Shown here one piece after another: positions 1 through 6,074 of a stretch of DNA of 28,684 bases (positions within the stretch are counted from its first letter, which is position 1; every line of letters starts with the position of its first letter). The DNA is from Clostridiales bacterium (GTDB lineage Bacteria > Bacillota > Clostridia > Oscillospirales > Oscillospiraceae), in contig DXYV01000038.1 in the NCBI GenBank assembly GCA_019415645.1, forward strand, positions 1 to 28,684, read 5' to 3'. The notes beneath the pieces are model-generated. The model did no database searches and was not told the origin of the DNA. It was given only the letters and a program-made list of their open reading frames with translations. The translations under genes and the position numbers were made by a program.

Positions 1-211
1 CTTTTTCAAGTTCTTTGACCGCTTCGCGGATTGCGTCGATCTTCTCCCGGTTGATGTGAGATAAGCCCGCAAGGGTATAATCCCAATCTTCGGGTAAGGA
101 CAGCATTTGCGAAAGCAAGCCTTTTGCCTTTAAGGTGAGTTCCTTATTGCGCAAGTGGTGGTTGCTCATAACGGTATAGCCCGTATTTCTCTCAACTCGA
201 AAAACTGCCAT
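1..211 (-). CDS. Replication-type HTH protein of an integrative element (N-terminal part, cut by window edge)
   Basis: Reading leftward from the ATG at 211-209, 70 codons are visible before the window ends. The protein begins MAVFRVERNTGYTVMSNHHL and continues with a winged-helix-like stretch containing LLSQMLSLPEDWDYT and an INREKIDAIREAVKELEK helix. I recognise this as the conserved start of the HTH/replisome-organiser (DnaD-like) protein found near one end of Tn1549-like conjugative elements in Clostridia; this is from memory, not a search. A strong ribosome binding site (AAAGGAAGTG) lies just upstream. GC content is clearly lower than in the chromosomal genes to the right. In the family it is thought to act in replication of the excised element. 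The C-terminal part is outside the window. Confidence 0.75.
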   Translation of the reverse strand, partial: MAVFRVERNTGYTVMSNHHLRNKELTLKAKGLLSQMLSLPEDWDYTLAGLSHINREKIDAIREAVKELEK

Positions 212-520
212 TTTTTTATCACTTCCTTTCTCGGTCTGCGTGGAATATTAGAAAGCCGTTTTCGGCGGTTTTGGTATTGCAGTATGCCTTTGCTGTTTTT
301 ACGTCTGAAAAGCCTTGTATTATAAGGGCTTTTTCGCGCCTAACGTTCCACGTTACCGCCTGTTTTCGGGCATAAAAAAACCGCAACTCTTTTCAAGCTG
401 CGGCGACATATCCTACTCACTTAAAAACGCCATATCAAGGCTTGTCCAACCTTGCTACGGCGTTTTAGGTGTAATTATAGGGGGTGTTTAATTGTCTTTA
501 ATGTGCTGAAAGCCGCATGG
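212..520. other. Non-coding end of the integrative element
   Basis: No convincing gene. It holds the leader of the replication gene. A TATAAT on the minus strand lies inside the loop of an AAAAGCC/GGCTTTT inverted repeat around 308-334. A small GCCG-TTTT-CGGC hairpin lies near 255-266. A nested inverted repeat at 424-463 is listed separately. The rest is AT-rich, as expected for an element end. Confidence 0.5.
424..463. repeat. Nested inverted repeat near the element end
   Basis: An outer AAAACGCC/GGCGTTTT pair encloses an inner CAAGG/CCTTG pair. It is about 90-130 bp inside the presumed element end. It could be a terminator or a recombination or processing signal; the sequence does not decide which. 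Confidence 0.5.
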
Positions 521-613
521 TTACGGCATTTTCCTTGTTGTGCATATATTGACGGGGCAGTTGGTCAGGTTGAGGTAGAGCGCGCCCTCATATTCATAAG
601 AAATGGTCATCAT
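521..613 (-). pseudogene. TatD-associated radical SAM protein, 5' fragment interrupted by the integrative element
   Basis: The ATG at 613-611 overlaps the tatD stop (ATGA), a translational-coupling arrangement. The reading begins MMTISYEYEGALYLNLTN, which matches my memory of the start of the TatD-associated radical SAM family, whose members continue NLTNRCP... into the CxxxCxxC cluster motif. Here NLTN is followed by CPVNICTTRKMP and a stop, and no iron-sulfur cluster cysteine triad appears. The reading enters AT-rich DNA at that point. I infer that the element inserted at about codon 18 and the remaining ~180 codons lie beyond its other end, outside the window. It could still be translated as a 30-residue peptide, but it cannot make a radical SAM enzyme. 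Confidence 0.6.
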
Positions 614-1383
614 ACGGCATCCTCGATTCGGAAGAAACGCTTCCCGTTGGCATAGGTGGCCTCGGCCACTTCCTCCACCGACAGCCCCTTCACCGCGGCG
701 ATGGTCTCCGCTACCCGGTAGACGTGGGTGGAGTCGTTGCGCTTGCCGCGGAAGGGCTCGGGGGAGAGATAGGGGGAGTCGGTCTCGATCATGATATGCT
801 CCAGGGGGAGCCACTCCAGCACCTCCAGAGCCTTGCGGGCGTTTTTGTAGGTGACCACCCCGGTGAAGGAGAGCATCCAGCCCAGCTTGACCAGGGTCTT
901 GGCGTCCTCCAGACTGCCGGAGTAGCAGTGGTAGACTCCGGTGACGTTGGGATAGGCGCGCACCACCTCCAGGCAGTCCCGGTGGGCCTCACGGTCATGG
1001 ATGATGACCGGCAGGTCCAGACGGCCCGCCAGAGCCATCTGCGCCCGGAATACGTCCATTTGCTGATCGTAGTGGATGGGCTTCCAGTGGTAGTCCAGTC
1101 CGATCTCGCCGATGGCCCGCACCCTGGGGTTGTGGGCCAGGGCCTCCAGCGCGGCCACCCAGCCGGCGGGGACCTCGTGAGCGTCGGAGGGGTGGACGCC
1201 CACGGCGGCGTAGACGTGGGGATACTTCATGGCCAGGCGCACGCAGTCCTGGGAGGAGGTCAGATTGCAGCCGGGACAGACCACCAGCTCCACCCCGTGC
1301 TGGGGCAGAGCGGACACCAGGGCGTCCCGGTCCTCCCGGAACGCCCTGTCGTCATAGTGCGCGTGCGTGTCAAACAGGCGCAT
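610..1383 (-). CDS. tatD: TatD-family metal-dependent hydrolase (DNase-like)
   Basis: 257 residues, usual for TatD. It starts MRLFDTHAHYDD, giving the metal-binding HxH (His7, His9), and shows the family's other ligand motifs in order: GEIGLDYHW (Glu), PVIIHDREAH (His), YHCYSG (His) and ETDSPYL (Asp). TatD proteins are amidohydrolase-fold enzymes acting as Mg-dependent 3'-5' exonucleases or deoxyribonucleases in the cytoplasm. The ATG at 1383 was chosen because the family motif DTHAH begins at residue 5 and a GAGGAG site lies inside the end of the upstream gene; a longer upstream reading would overlap that gene. The gene begins one base after the lipoprotein gene's stop and overlaps the start of the interrupted radical SAM gene, so these three formed an operon. 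Confidence 0.93.
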   Translation of the reverse strand: MRLFDTHAHYDDRAFREDRDALVSALPQHGVELVVCPGCNLTSSQDCVRLAMKYPHVYAAVGVHPSDAHEVPAGWVAALEALAHNPRVRAIGEIGLDYHWKPIHYDQQMDVFRAQMALAGRLDLPVIIHDREAHRDCLEVVRAYPNVTGVYHCYSGSLEDAKTLVKLGWMLSFTGVVTYKNARKALEVLEWLPLEHIMIETDSPYLSPEPFRGKRNDSTHVYRVAETIAAVKGLSVEEVAEATYANGKRFFRIEDAV

Positions 1384-1384
1384 C

Positions 1385-2065
1385 TCAGCCCTGCTCCTCG
1401 GCGGTGAAGAAGACGAAATATGCGTCACCATAGGTGTTATCCTCGAAGATCTCCTGGAAGGAGATGGAGAAATCCTGATAGCCTGCCGGGACCTCAAACA
1501 CCAGCACGCCGGAGCGCTCCTCGTTGATGGCCAGATCATACATGGTGGGAAGCTGCTCGTCGGAGAGGGCCTCCGGCACCTGGACCTGGTTGGTGGCCGG
1601 TTCATCGGTGGTGATGGCGTAGGCATAGGCGTCGTCCGCGTCGTCGCCCCACTGGGCCTGGAAGTCCAGATCGGACATGGGCACGCTGGAGAGCGAGGTG
1701 TTCTTCATGGACAGATTGACCACCAGCAGCTGCTTGTCCGCGGGCGCGGTGTAGCTGCCGTAGGAGGCGCAGGTGTAGGCGCTGTTGATGGCGAAGTTGA
1801 ACCAGTAGGTGTGCATCACGTCGCCGATGTAGCCGTAGTCGCCGCCTTCCACATATTCACCCTCGTCCAGATCGGCGCCGGATACCGTCTCGGCGGGAGC
1901 GGAGGGTTCGCCGGAATCCACAGGTGCGGAGGGTTCGCCGGAGGTCACGGGGGTGGAGGGGGTGTCGCCGCTGTTGCCGGAGGCAGAGGGCAGCTCGTCG
2001 CAGCCTGACAGGAGAAGCGCTGCAGCCAGGGTAGCCGCCAGGGTCAGGGAAATCAATTTTTTCAT
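1385..2065 (-). CDS. Predicted lipoprotein with a Ser/Pro/Glu-rich linker and a DUF4352-like domain
   Basis: 226 residues. An N-terminal signal sequence ends in the lipobox LSGC (Cys22), so the mature protein should be lipid-anchored on the outer face of the membrane. Residues ~25-65 are a low-complexity linker with repeats of GEPSAPVDS type. The rest looks like a beta-sandwich: LLVVNLSMKNTS and GVLVFEVPAGYQDFSISF resemble the DUF4352/DUF5067 immunoglobulin-like lipoprotein group, which is a weak assignment. It is the first gene of the operon with tatD. The ATG at 2065 follows an AAGAGGT site. An overlapping ATG at 2077 is in another frame and gives no signal peptide. The substrate or partner is unknown. 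Confidence 0.8.
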   Translation of the reverse strand: MKKLISLTLAATLAAALLLSGCDELPSASGNSGDTPSTPVTSGEPSAPVDSGEPSAPAETVSGADLDEGEYVEGGDYGYIGDVMHTYWFNFAINSAYTCASYGSYTAPADKQLLVVNLSMKNTSLSSVPMSDLDFQAQWGDDADDAYAYAITTDEPATNQVQVPEALSDEQLPTMYDLAINEERSGVLVFEVPAGYQDFSISFQEIFEDNTYGDAYFVFFTAEEQG

Positions 2066-2123
2066 CGCTCATGTACCTCTTCTTTCGTTCCAATATAAAT
2101 TAGCGGAAAGGCCGTGGAAATGG

Positions 2124-2179
2124 TTGAAAGCTTCCCTGCTAACGAGTATAATCATACAAGATAATTCAGCCTTTGACAA
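2124..2179. promoter_or_regulatory. Two overlapping promoters facing each other
   Basis: Plus strand: TTGAAA at 2124-2129, 17-bp spacer, TATAAT at 2147-2152, driving the gene at 2197. Minus strand: TTGTCA (plus coordinates 2174-2179), 17-bp spacer, TATGAT (2151-2156), driving the lipoprotein-tatD operon. The -10 boxes share two bases, so only one polymerase should be able to open this DNA at a time. Confidence 0.65.
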
Positions 2180-2196
2180 GGGAGAGTGTGTAAAAT

Positions 2197-3354
2197 ATGA
2201 CGCAAGAAGAGCTGCGGCAGTTTGCCGAGCAGCGGGGGCTGCGATGGCTGGGTCCCACGGTGGTGGGGCTGTGGAACGGCTATCCCTTCGTGGCCACGCT
2301 GAAAATGGGGCGGGTCAACGTGCTGAGCGCCTCGTTCGCATTCCGGCGGGGGCCCTCCGGCGGCACCCTGCGCCGGGGGCGCAAGCAGCTGCCCCAGGGC
2401 TGCACGCTGACCTGGCAGGCCGCGCGGGTCAATTTGATCTGTTCCGGCCAGGATGAGACGCTGTTCCAGCAGTTTCAGGCGGGAATGGACGCGGTGACCG
2501 CTCTGTTCCGGGACGCGGGGGCGGTGGTGTCCACATCCTGCCCGCTGTGCGGACGGGAGCTGTGCGACAGCCTGGCCCTGGTGAACGGGGCTTACGTGCC
2601 GGTGCACCGGGCCTGCTGTGAAAACCGGTCCTATCAGTCCGTGTCCCAGGCGGAGGCCAACGCCAGGACCGGCAGCTATGTCACCGGCTGGATCGGCGCG
2701 CTGCTGGGCGGCGTGGTGGGGGCGCTGCCCACGATTCTGGTGGCTTGGCTGCTGGAGATCATCAGCCTGTATCTGTGCCTGCTCATCCCGCTGGGCGCCT
2801 ATTATGGCTATAAGCTGTGCCGGGGCAGAATGGACCGGATGGCCACCGTGGCCACCATCGTCTCCTCGCTGCTCCAGGTGTTTGTGGTGGAACAGGCGTT
2901 GTTCTACATCGCCATTGTCCAGTACATGGGACTGTGGCCCTCTGTCTTCGCCTCCGTGGGCTTTTACTTTGAGATCATGGAGCCGGGAGACATCCTGCCC
3001 AGTCTGCTGCAAAACCTGTTGTTTGTGGCAGTAGGTATCTTCTGTGTGTTCGGGATCATCCGCCGCACCAATCAGAACGTGGCTCAGGATGCCGGCATAT
3101 TGCTGGCGTCCCTCACGGACCGGGAGGGACGCCCCTGGCCGGCGGCGGAGCCCGCACCCTCTGCGGCCCGGCCGGCCAGCGGGGAATCCGCTGCCTGGAC
3201 AGCCGCTCCGTCGGAGCCTGCGGCCGCGGAGGCACCGGCGGACCACGCTCCGGCTTCTGCGGAGGATATGGACCGCGACGACGAGCCCACGGCCTGGATG
3301 CCCTCCCAGCCAGCCGCACAAACAAAACCCGACGAGTCCGCTGACGAGACGTAA
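2197..3354 (+). CDS. Membrane protein of unknown function with a zinc-knuckle-like motif
   Basis: 385 residues; family not recognised. The N-terminal ~110 residues are soluble and may form a compact domain. A CPLC motif (Cys115, Cys118) followed by His137 and Cys140 in HRACC could bind zinc. From ~160 to ~300 there are about four to five hydrophobic segments, for example GALLGGVVGALPTILVAWLL and LLQNLLFVAVGIFCVFGII. The C-terminal ~75 residues are an Ala/Pro/Glu-rich tail ending DESADET, probably disordered and cytoplasmic. The ATG at 2197 follows a GGGAGAG site and the promoter at 2124-2152. A strong terminator follows, so it is probably transcribed alone. Confidence 0.8.
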   Translation: MTQEELRQFAEQRGLRWLGPTVVGLWNGYPFVATLKMGRVNVLSASFAFRRGPSGGTLRRGRKQLPQGCTLTWQAARVNLICSGQDETLFQQFQAGMDAVTALFRDAGAVVSTSCPLCGRELCDSLALVNGAYVPVHRACCENRSYQSVSQAEANARTGSYVTGWIGALLGGVVGALPTILVAWLLEIISLYLCLLIPLGAYYGYKLCRGRMDRMATVATIVSSLLQVFVVEQALFYIAIVQYMGLWPSVFASVGFYFEIMEPGDILPSLLQNLLFVAVGIFCVFGIIRRTNQNVAQDAGILLASLTDREGRPWPAAEPAPSAARPASGESAAWTAAPSEPAAAEAPADHAPASAEDMDRDDEPTAWMPSQPAAQTKPDESADET

Positions 3355-3386
3355 GCCGCAGGCGGGACCCGTCCCCATCAGAGCAG

Positions 3387-3422
3387 CCCCCGGCCGGAGA
3401 AAACCTCCGGCCGGGGGTTGTT
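3387..3422 (+). terminator. Rho-independent terminator
   Basis: Perfect 13-bp GC-rich arms (3387-3399 and 3405-3417) with an AAAAC loop, followed by TTGTTTC, 32 bases after the stop of the membrane protein gene. Confidence 0.8.
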
Positions 3423-3490
3423 TCATATCGGGCAAATTGCCCAGTTTTTTGGAGAATTTATGTAAGCTGCTACAAATCAAAGAAACTTTC

Positions 3491-3542
3491 TTGACAATTT
3501 CGTAGAAAGGTTTATACTGGACTCAGGAGTTAGCTGACTAAC
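3491..3542 (+). promoter_or_regulatory. marR promoter with palindromic operator
   Basis: TTGACA (3491-3496), 16-bp spacer, TATACT (3513-3518). Just downstream, at the expected transcription start, is the inverted repeat GTTAG-CTGA-CTAAC (3529-3542). Its size and form fit a MarR dimer site, so autorepression is likely. Confidence 0.75.
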
Positions 3543-3568
3543 ATCCATGAGAAAGGGTGGTGGATGCG

Positions 3569-3988
3569 ATGCATGATCGCACACTGCTGGACCTGTTGAC
3601 CGATACGACCCGCCTCCACTCCGCTTATGTGGAACGGCGGCTGGCCCGCTGGGGGATCCATAGCGGACAGGGTTCCATCATCTCCGCGCTGGGGTTTCTG
3701 GGGCCCTGCAGCCAGAAGGAACTGGCTGATTTCCGGCAGGTCTCCCCGGCCACCATCAGCGTTATGCTGGGGCGGATGGAGGCCAAGGGACTGATTACCC
3801 GCGTCCCCGCAGAGGAGGGGGGCAAGCGCAACCAGATCTCTCTGACAGAACGCGGAAAACAGATCTGCGACGAAATGGCCGATTATATGGAGGAAGAAAA
3901 CGTCAAGATTTTCGATGGTCTGACCCAGGAGGACAAGGAGACCGCGGCCCGGCTCTTTTTGGTCATTACGGAGAATCTGGCCAAGTAA
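3569..3988 (+). CDS. MarR-family transcriptional regulator
   Basis: 139 residues from the ATG at 3569; an in-frame GTG at 3557 would add four residues but touches the GAAAGGG ribosome binding site, so ATG is preferred. The winged-helix region runs from ~40 to ~110, with CSQKELADFRQVSPATISVM as the helix-turn-helix and GLITRVPAEEGGKRNQISLT as the wing, which has the family's usual polar residues. MarR proteins bind as dimers and usually lose affinity on binding small phenolic or lipophilic ligands. No transporter or enzyme gene lies in the same transcription unit, and strong hairpins bracket it, so its targets other than itself are probably elsewhere. Confidence 0.92.
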   Translation: MHDRTLLDLLTDTTRLHSAYVERRLARWGIHSGQGSIISALGFLGPCSQKELADFRQVSPATISVMLGRMEAKGLITRVPAEEGGKRNQISLTERGKQICDEMADYMEEENVKIFDGLTQEDKETAARLFLVITENLAK

Positions 3989-4001
3989 CACGGAGATCCG
4001 C

Positions 4002-4048
4002 GCAGATAGGGGGACGCCGGCCCAATCGGCCGGCGTCCCCCTATCTGC
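4002..4048 (+). terminator. Terminator hairpin after marR
   Basis: Perfect 21-bp inverted repeat (4002-4022 and 4028-4048) with a 5-base loop, then CTCTAAATTTTT. It is one of the longest perfect stems in the window. Confidence 0.75.
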
Positions 4049-4059
4049 CTCTAAATTTT

Positions 4060-4108
4060 TGACATATGCCATTTTTGTTCTTGACTTATGTCAGAAACGT
4101 GCTATACT
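4060..4108 (+). promoter_or_regulatory. Promoter and inverted-repeat operator of the DUF134-NifX pair
   Basis: TTGACT (4081-4086), 16-bp spacer, TATACT (4103-4108). TGACATA (4060-4066) and its exact complement TATGTCA (4087-4093) flank the -35 box, with centres about 27 bp apart. This looks like a regulator site, possibly for the DUF134 protein itself. Confidence 0.6.
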
Positions 4109-4140
4109 GAACGTAGCAAAGCCGGAAATGAGGTGTTCCC

Positions 4141-4500
4141 ATGGCCCGTCCCAGAAAGCTGCGGCGCGTGTGCGCCATGCCCCATACCTGTGAATTCCGC
4201 CCCTGCGGCCGCCAGGCTGGGACGGTGGAGCTCACGGTGGACGAGTACGAGACCATCCGCCTCATCGACCTGCTGGGCCTGACCCAGGAGGCGTGCGCCC
4301 GCCAGATGGATGTGGCCCGCACCACGGTCCAGGCCATCTATGATTCCGCCCGGCGGAAGCTGGCCGACGTGCTGGTGAACGGCAAGGCCCTGACCATTCA
4401 GGGCGGAAGCTACCACATCTGCGGCCATGGGCAGAAGGGCTGCGGCAAGGGCTGCTGTCACCATGTCTGTAAGGGGAATCCCCCTGACGATAACAACTGA
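4141..4500 (+). CDS. DUF134 helix-turn-helix protein
   Basis: 119 residues. Begins MARPRKLRRVCAMP, the hallmark of the DUF134 family, followed by a sigma-factor-like HTH: VDEYETIRLIDLLGLTQEEA-type helices with QMDVARTTVQAIYDSARRKLADVL. The last ~25 residues are rich in Cys and His (ICGHGQKGCGKGCCHHVC) and may bind metal. DUF134 genes usually sit beside NifX/NifB-type genes, as here. A regulatory role tied to metal or redox state is inference. Starts at the ATG at 4141; the next gene begins 16 bases after its stop. Confidence 0.88.
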   Translation: MARPRKLRRVCAMPHTCEFRPCGRQAGTVELTVDEYETIRLIDLLGLTQEACARQMDVARTTVQAIYDSARRKLADVLVNGKALTIQGGSYHICGHGQKGCGKGCCHHVCKGNPPDDNN

Positions 4501-4516
4501 TTTTGGAGGCAAGGAA

Positions 4517-4924
4517 ATGAAACTCGCGGTTACCTACGAAAACGGCCAGGTGTTCCAGCATTTTGGCCACACGGCCCAGTTCAAGCTCTATGACGTGTCC
4601 GACGGCGCGGTCACGGCGTCCCAAGTGGTGGACACCAACGGCAGCGGTCATGGCGCGCTGGCCGGATTCCTGCAGGCCCACGGCGTGGATGCCCTGATTT
4701 GCGGCGGTATTGGCGGCGGCGCCCGCACGGCGCTGGCCCAGGCCGGAATCACCCTCTATCCCGGCGTGTCCGGCGACGCGGACCAGGCGGTGGCCGCGCT
4801 GCTCTCCGGCGGTCTGAACTACAACCCCGACACGGTGTGCAGCCATCACGACCACGGTCACGGCCACGACTGCGGCCACCATACCTGCGGGGAGGACCAC
4901 CAGGGCTGCCCCGGCAATCACTGA
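4517..4924 (+). CDS. NifX/NifB-type dinitrogenase iron-molybdenum cofactor domain protein
   Basis: 135 residues. The fold signature is clear: MKLAVTYENGQVFQHFGHTA at the start, then GVDALICGGIGGGARTALAQ and AGITLYPGVSGDADQAV. This is the small NifX/NafY domain that binds metal clusters or cofactors. There are no nitrogenase genes here, so it belongs to the widespread non-nitrogenase group with unclear role. The C-terminal ~30 residues carry about 15 His and Cys (HDHGHGHDCGHHTCGEDH), a probable metal-binding tail. The ATG at 4517 was chosen for its GGAGGCAAGG site and the conserved start. Co-transcribed with the DUF134 gene. Confidence 0.88.
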   Translation: MKLAVTYENGQVFQHFGHTAQFKLYDVSDGAVTASQVVDTNGSGHGALAGFLQAHGVDALICGGIGGGARTALAQAGITLYPGVSGDADQAVAALLSGGLNYNPDTVCSHHDHGHGHDCGHHTCGEDHQGCPGNH

Positions 4925-4943
4925 AATTACCTGCAAAACAGCG

Positions 4944-4971
4944 GACCGGCAAGCAATTTTGCTTGCCGGTC
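4944..4971. terminator. Bidirectional terminator hairpin
   Basis: Perfect 13-bp arms (4944-4956 and 4959-4971) between two convergent genes, the NifX-like gene and DUF6440. TGTATTTGTTT follows on the plus strand. Confidence 0.7.
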
Positions 4972-4984
4972 TGTATTTGTTTGG

Positions 4985-5173
4985 TCAGCAGTTCGGGCGG
5001 GGAAGGGGCTCCGTGACCACCGGCGTACCGTCCCGATTCAGCAGGGGCGTCAGGCCGCCCGCATTGCCGAATTTGACGAACAGATAATTCACCCCGGTCT
5101 CCTGGTCCACCAGAACATAGGTCCCGCGGACCGTGCCTTCCTGCTCTGTGACTGGAAAACGGCTGTGTTCCAT
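4985..5173 (-). CDS. DUF6440-like small protein (copy 1)
   Basis: 62 residues. The core VLVDQETGVNYLF...GNAGGLTPLLNRDGTPVV matches the small DUF6440 family, which has no known function. A second member in this window (14608-14769) shares D-x-ETGV-x-YLF-x3-GNA-x-GLTPLL. It has no signal peptide or membrane segment, so it is probably cytoplasmic. It is the last gene of the GntR-ABC operon, 16 bases after the zinc-ribbon gene, with an AAAGGAG site before the ATG at 5173. The tail PLPRPNC is absent from the second copy. Confidence 0.8.
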   Translation of the reverse strand: MEHSRFPVTEQEGTVRGTYVLVDQETGVNYLFVKFGNAGGLTPLLNRDGTPVVTEPLPRPNC

Positions 5174-5189
5174 AAGGTGGTTACTCCTT

Positions 5190-5414
5190 TCAAGTGCCGA
5201 ATGCCTGCTTCAGGCGTTCCAGCTGATCCGCACGTTCCACCCAGTTTTCCACATAGCCGCAGTGGAGGCAGACGTAGCGAATCACCGGAATCTTACCCGC
5301 CAGGGTCAGGTTTGAGGTATAGATGTTGTTTCCCGAGGTATAGCGGCCCGGCGTGTCGGGAATGCGCAGGATGTCCGCGCCGCCGCATTTGGGACAGCGA
5401 TAACTGGAACGCAC
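5190..5414 (-). CDS. Small zinc-ribbon protein
   Basis: 74 residues with two CxxC pairs, CPKC (residues 7-10) and CLHC (49-52), the pattern of a four-cysteine zinc ribbon. The C-terminal helix VERADQLERLKQAFG may mediate contacts. It starts three bases after the ABC permease stop and is within the GntR-ABC operon, so its role may be linked to that transporter. It could be a nucleic-acid-binding or structural protein; no named family was recognised. Confidence 0.75.
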   Translation of the reverse strand: MRSSYRCPKCGGADILRIPDTPGRYTSGNNIYTSNLTLAGKIPVIRYVCLHCGYVENWVERADQLERLKQAFGT

Positions 5415-5417
5415 GGC

Positions 5418-6074
5418 TCACAGCTCCTTCCTGGTGTAGATCCGCAGGGAGAGGACATAGGAGACCGCCAGCACCGCCACGCCCAGCAGCACGGCCAGCA
5501 GGGGCAGCCAGGTCAGCAGGATATCCAGCCAGCCCGGCAGGCCAACCTCGCCCGAGGGCCCTACGCTCAAAAAGCCGATGAGCATACAGCCGCCGAAGAT
5601 GGCCGCAAAGAGTACCAGGCTGATGGTGCGGGCCTTCTCCGAGCCGAACTTGAAGAGAATGGGAAACGCGATTCCGTCCAGAATCATGGTCACACTGGCG
5701 CAGGTGAGCACCACCAGGACCGGTTCCCACCAGTCGGTCAGTTCAATCAGGCCGGCGGCGCCCAAGAGAAGCAGCATGGCGATGACCACGACGGCGGAGG
5801 CCGCCAGGGTCAGCAGAAAGAACACATACCGTCCCGTGACGACGCCCCGCCGCCCGGCGGGCGTGGCGGCGGCAAATTTGTCCCAGTGGGCCAGGTCGTC
5901 GTAGGAAAAGCAGGACATGGGGACCATCAGCGGAATCAGCACCACCAGACCGGCCAGCACGGAGTAGGGCAGCGCGCCCAGGGCGGACAGCGCTCCGTAG
6001 ATCACCAGAAAGACCAGGTAATAGGTCAGCTGCTTGCGCAGGACCAGAGCATCCTTATAAACAAAGCCCATCAT
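5418..6074 (-). CDS. ABC-2 type transporter permease
   Basis: 218 residues with six hydrophobic segments (roughly 17-37, 40-57, 82-108, 115-140, 150-172, 185-207), typical of short ABC-2 permeases (PF13346-like) that pair with YtrA-regulated ATPases. The segment CFSYDDLAHWDKFAAATP resembles the conserved loop of that family (…YDE…W…Y…LP). It should form the membrane channel for the ATPase encoded upstream. The substrate is unknown; peptide antibiotics or cell-wall-active compounds are common for relatives. The start overlaps the ATPase stop (ATGA). A second ATG directly follows the first. Confidence 0.88.
   Translation of the reverse strand: MMGFVYKDALVLRKQLTYYLVFLVIYGALSALGALPYSVLAGLVVLIPLMVPMSCFSYDDLAHWDKFAAATPAGRRGVVTGRYVFFLLTLAASAVVVIAMLLLLGAAGLIELTDWWEPVLVVLTCASVTMILDGIAFPILFKFGSEKARTISLVLFAAIFGGCMLIGFLSVGPSGEVGLPGWLDILLTWLPLLAVLLGVAVLAVSYVLSLRIYTRKEL

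Larger units (their letters stand above)
1..550. mobile_element. Terminal segment of an integrative (Tn1549-like) element; boundary near 540-560
   Basis: The first ~550 bases differ from the rest of the window: lower GC, A/T-tract leaders, and an element-type replication gene at the far left. The homology of the interrupted radical SAM gene stops near 555-560, which puts the chromosome/element junction there. No recombinase gene and no exact attachment site is visible, so the element class is inferred only from the replication protein. Confidence 0.55.

Noticed and set aside
2152..3480. 442-codon open reading on the minus strand
   Set aside because: Frame shadow of the membrane protein gene at 2197-3354; Gly/Arg/His-rich composition, no ribosome binding site, and it runs through the terminator.
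3557..3568. GTG start for marR
   Set aside because: It abuts the GAAAGGG site with no spacing; the ATG at 3569 fits better.
4060..4093. Riboswitch upstream of the DUF134 gene
   Set aside because: The inverted repeat lies upstream of the transcription start, so it would not be in the RNA.
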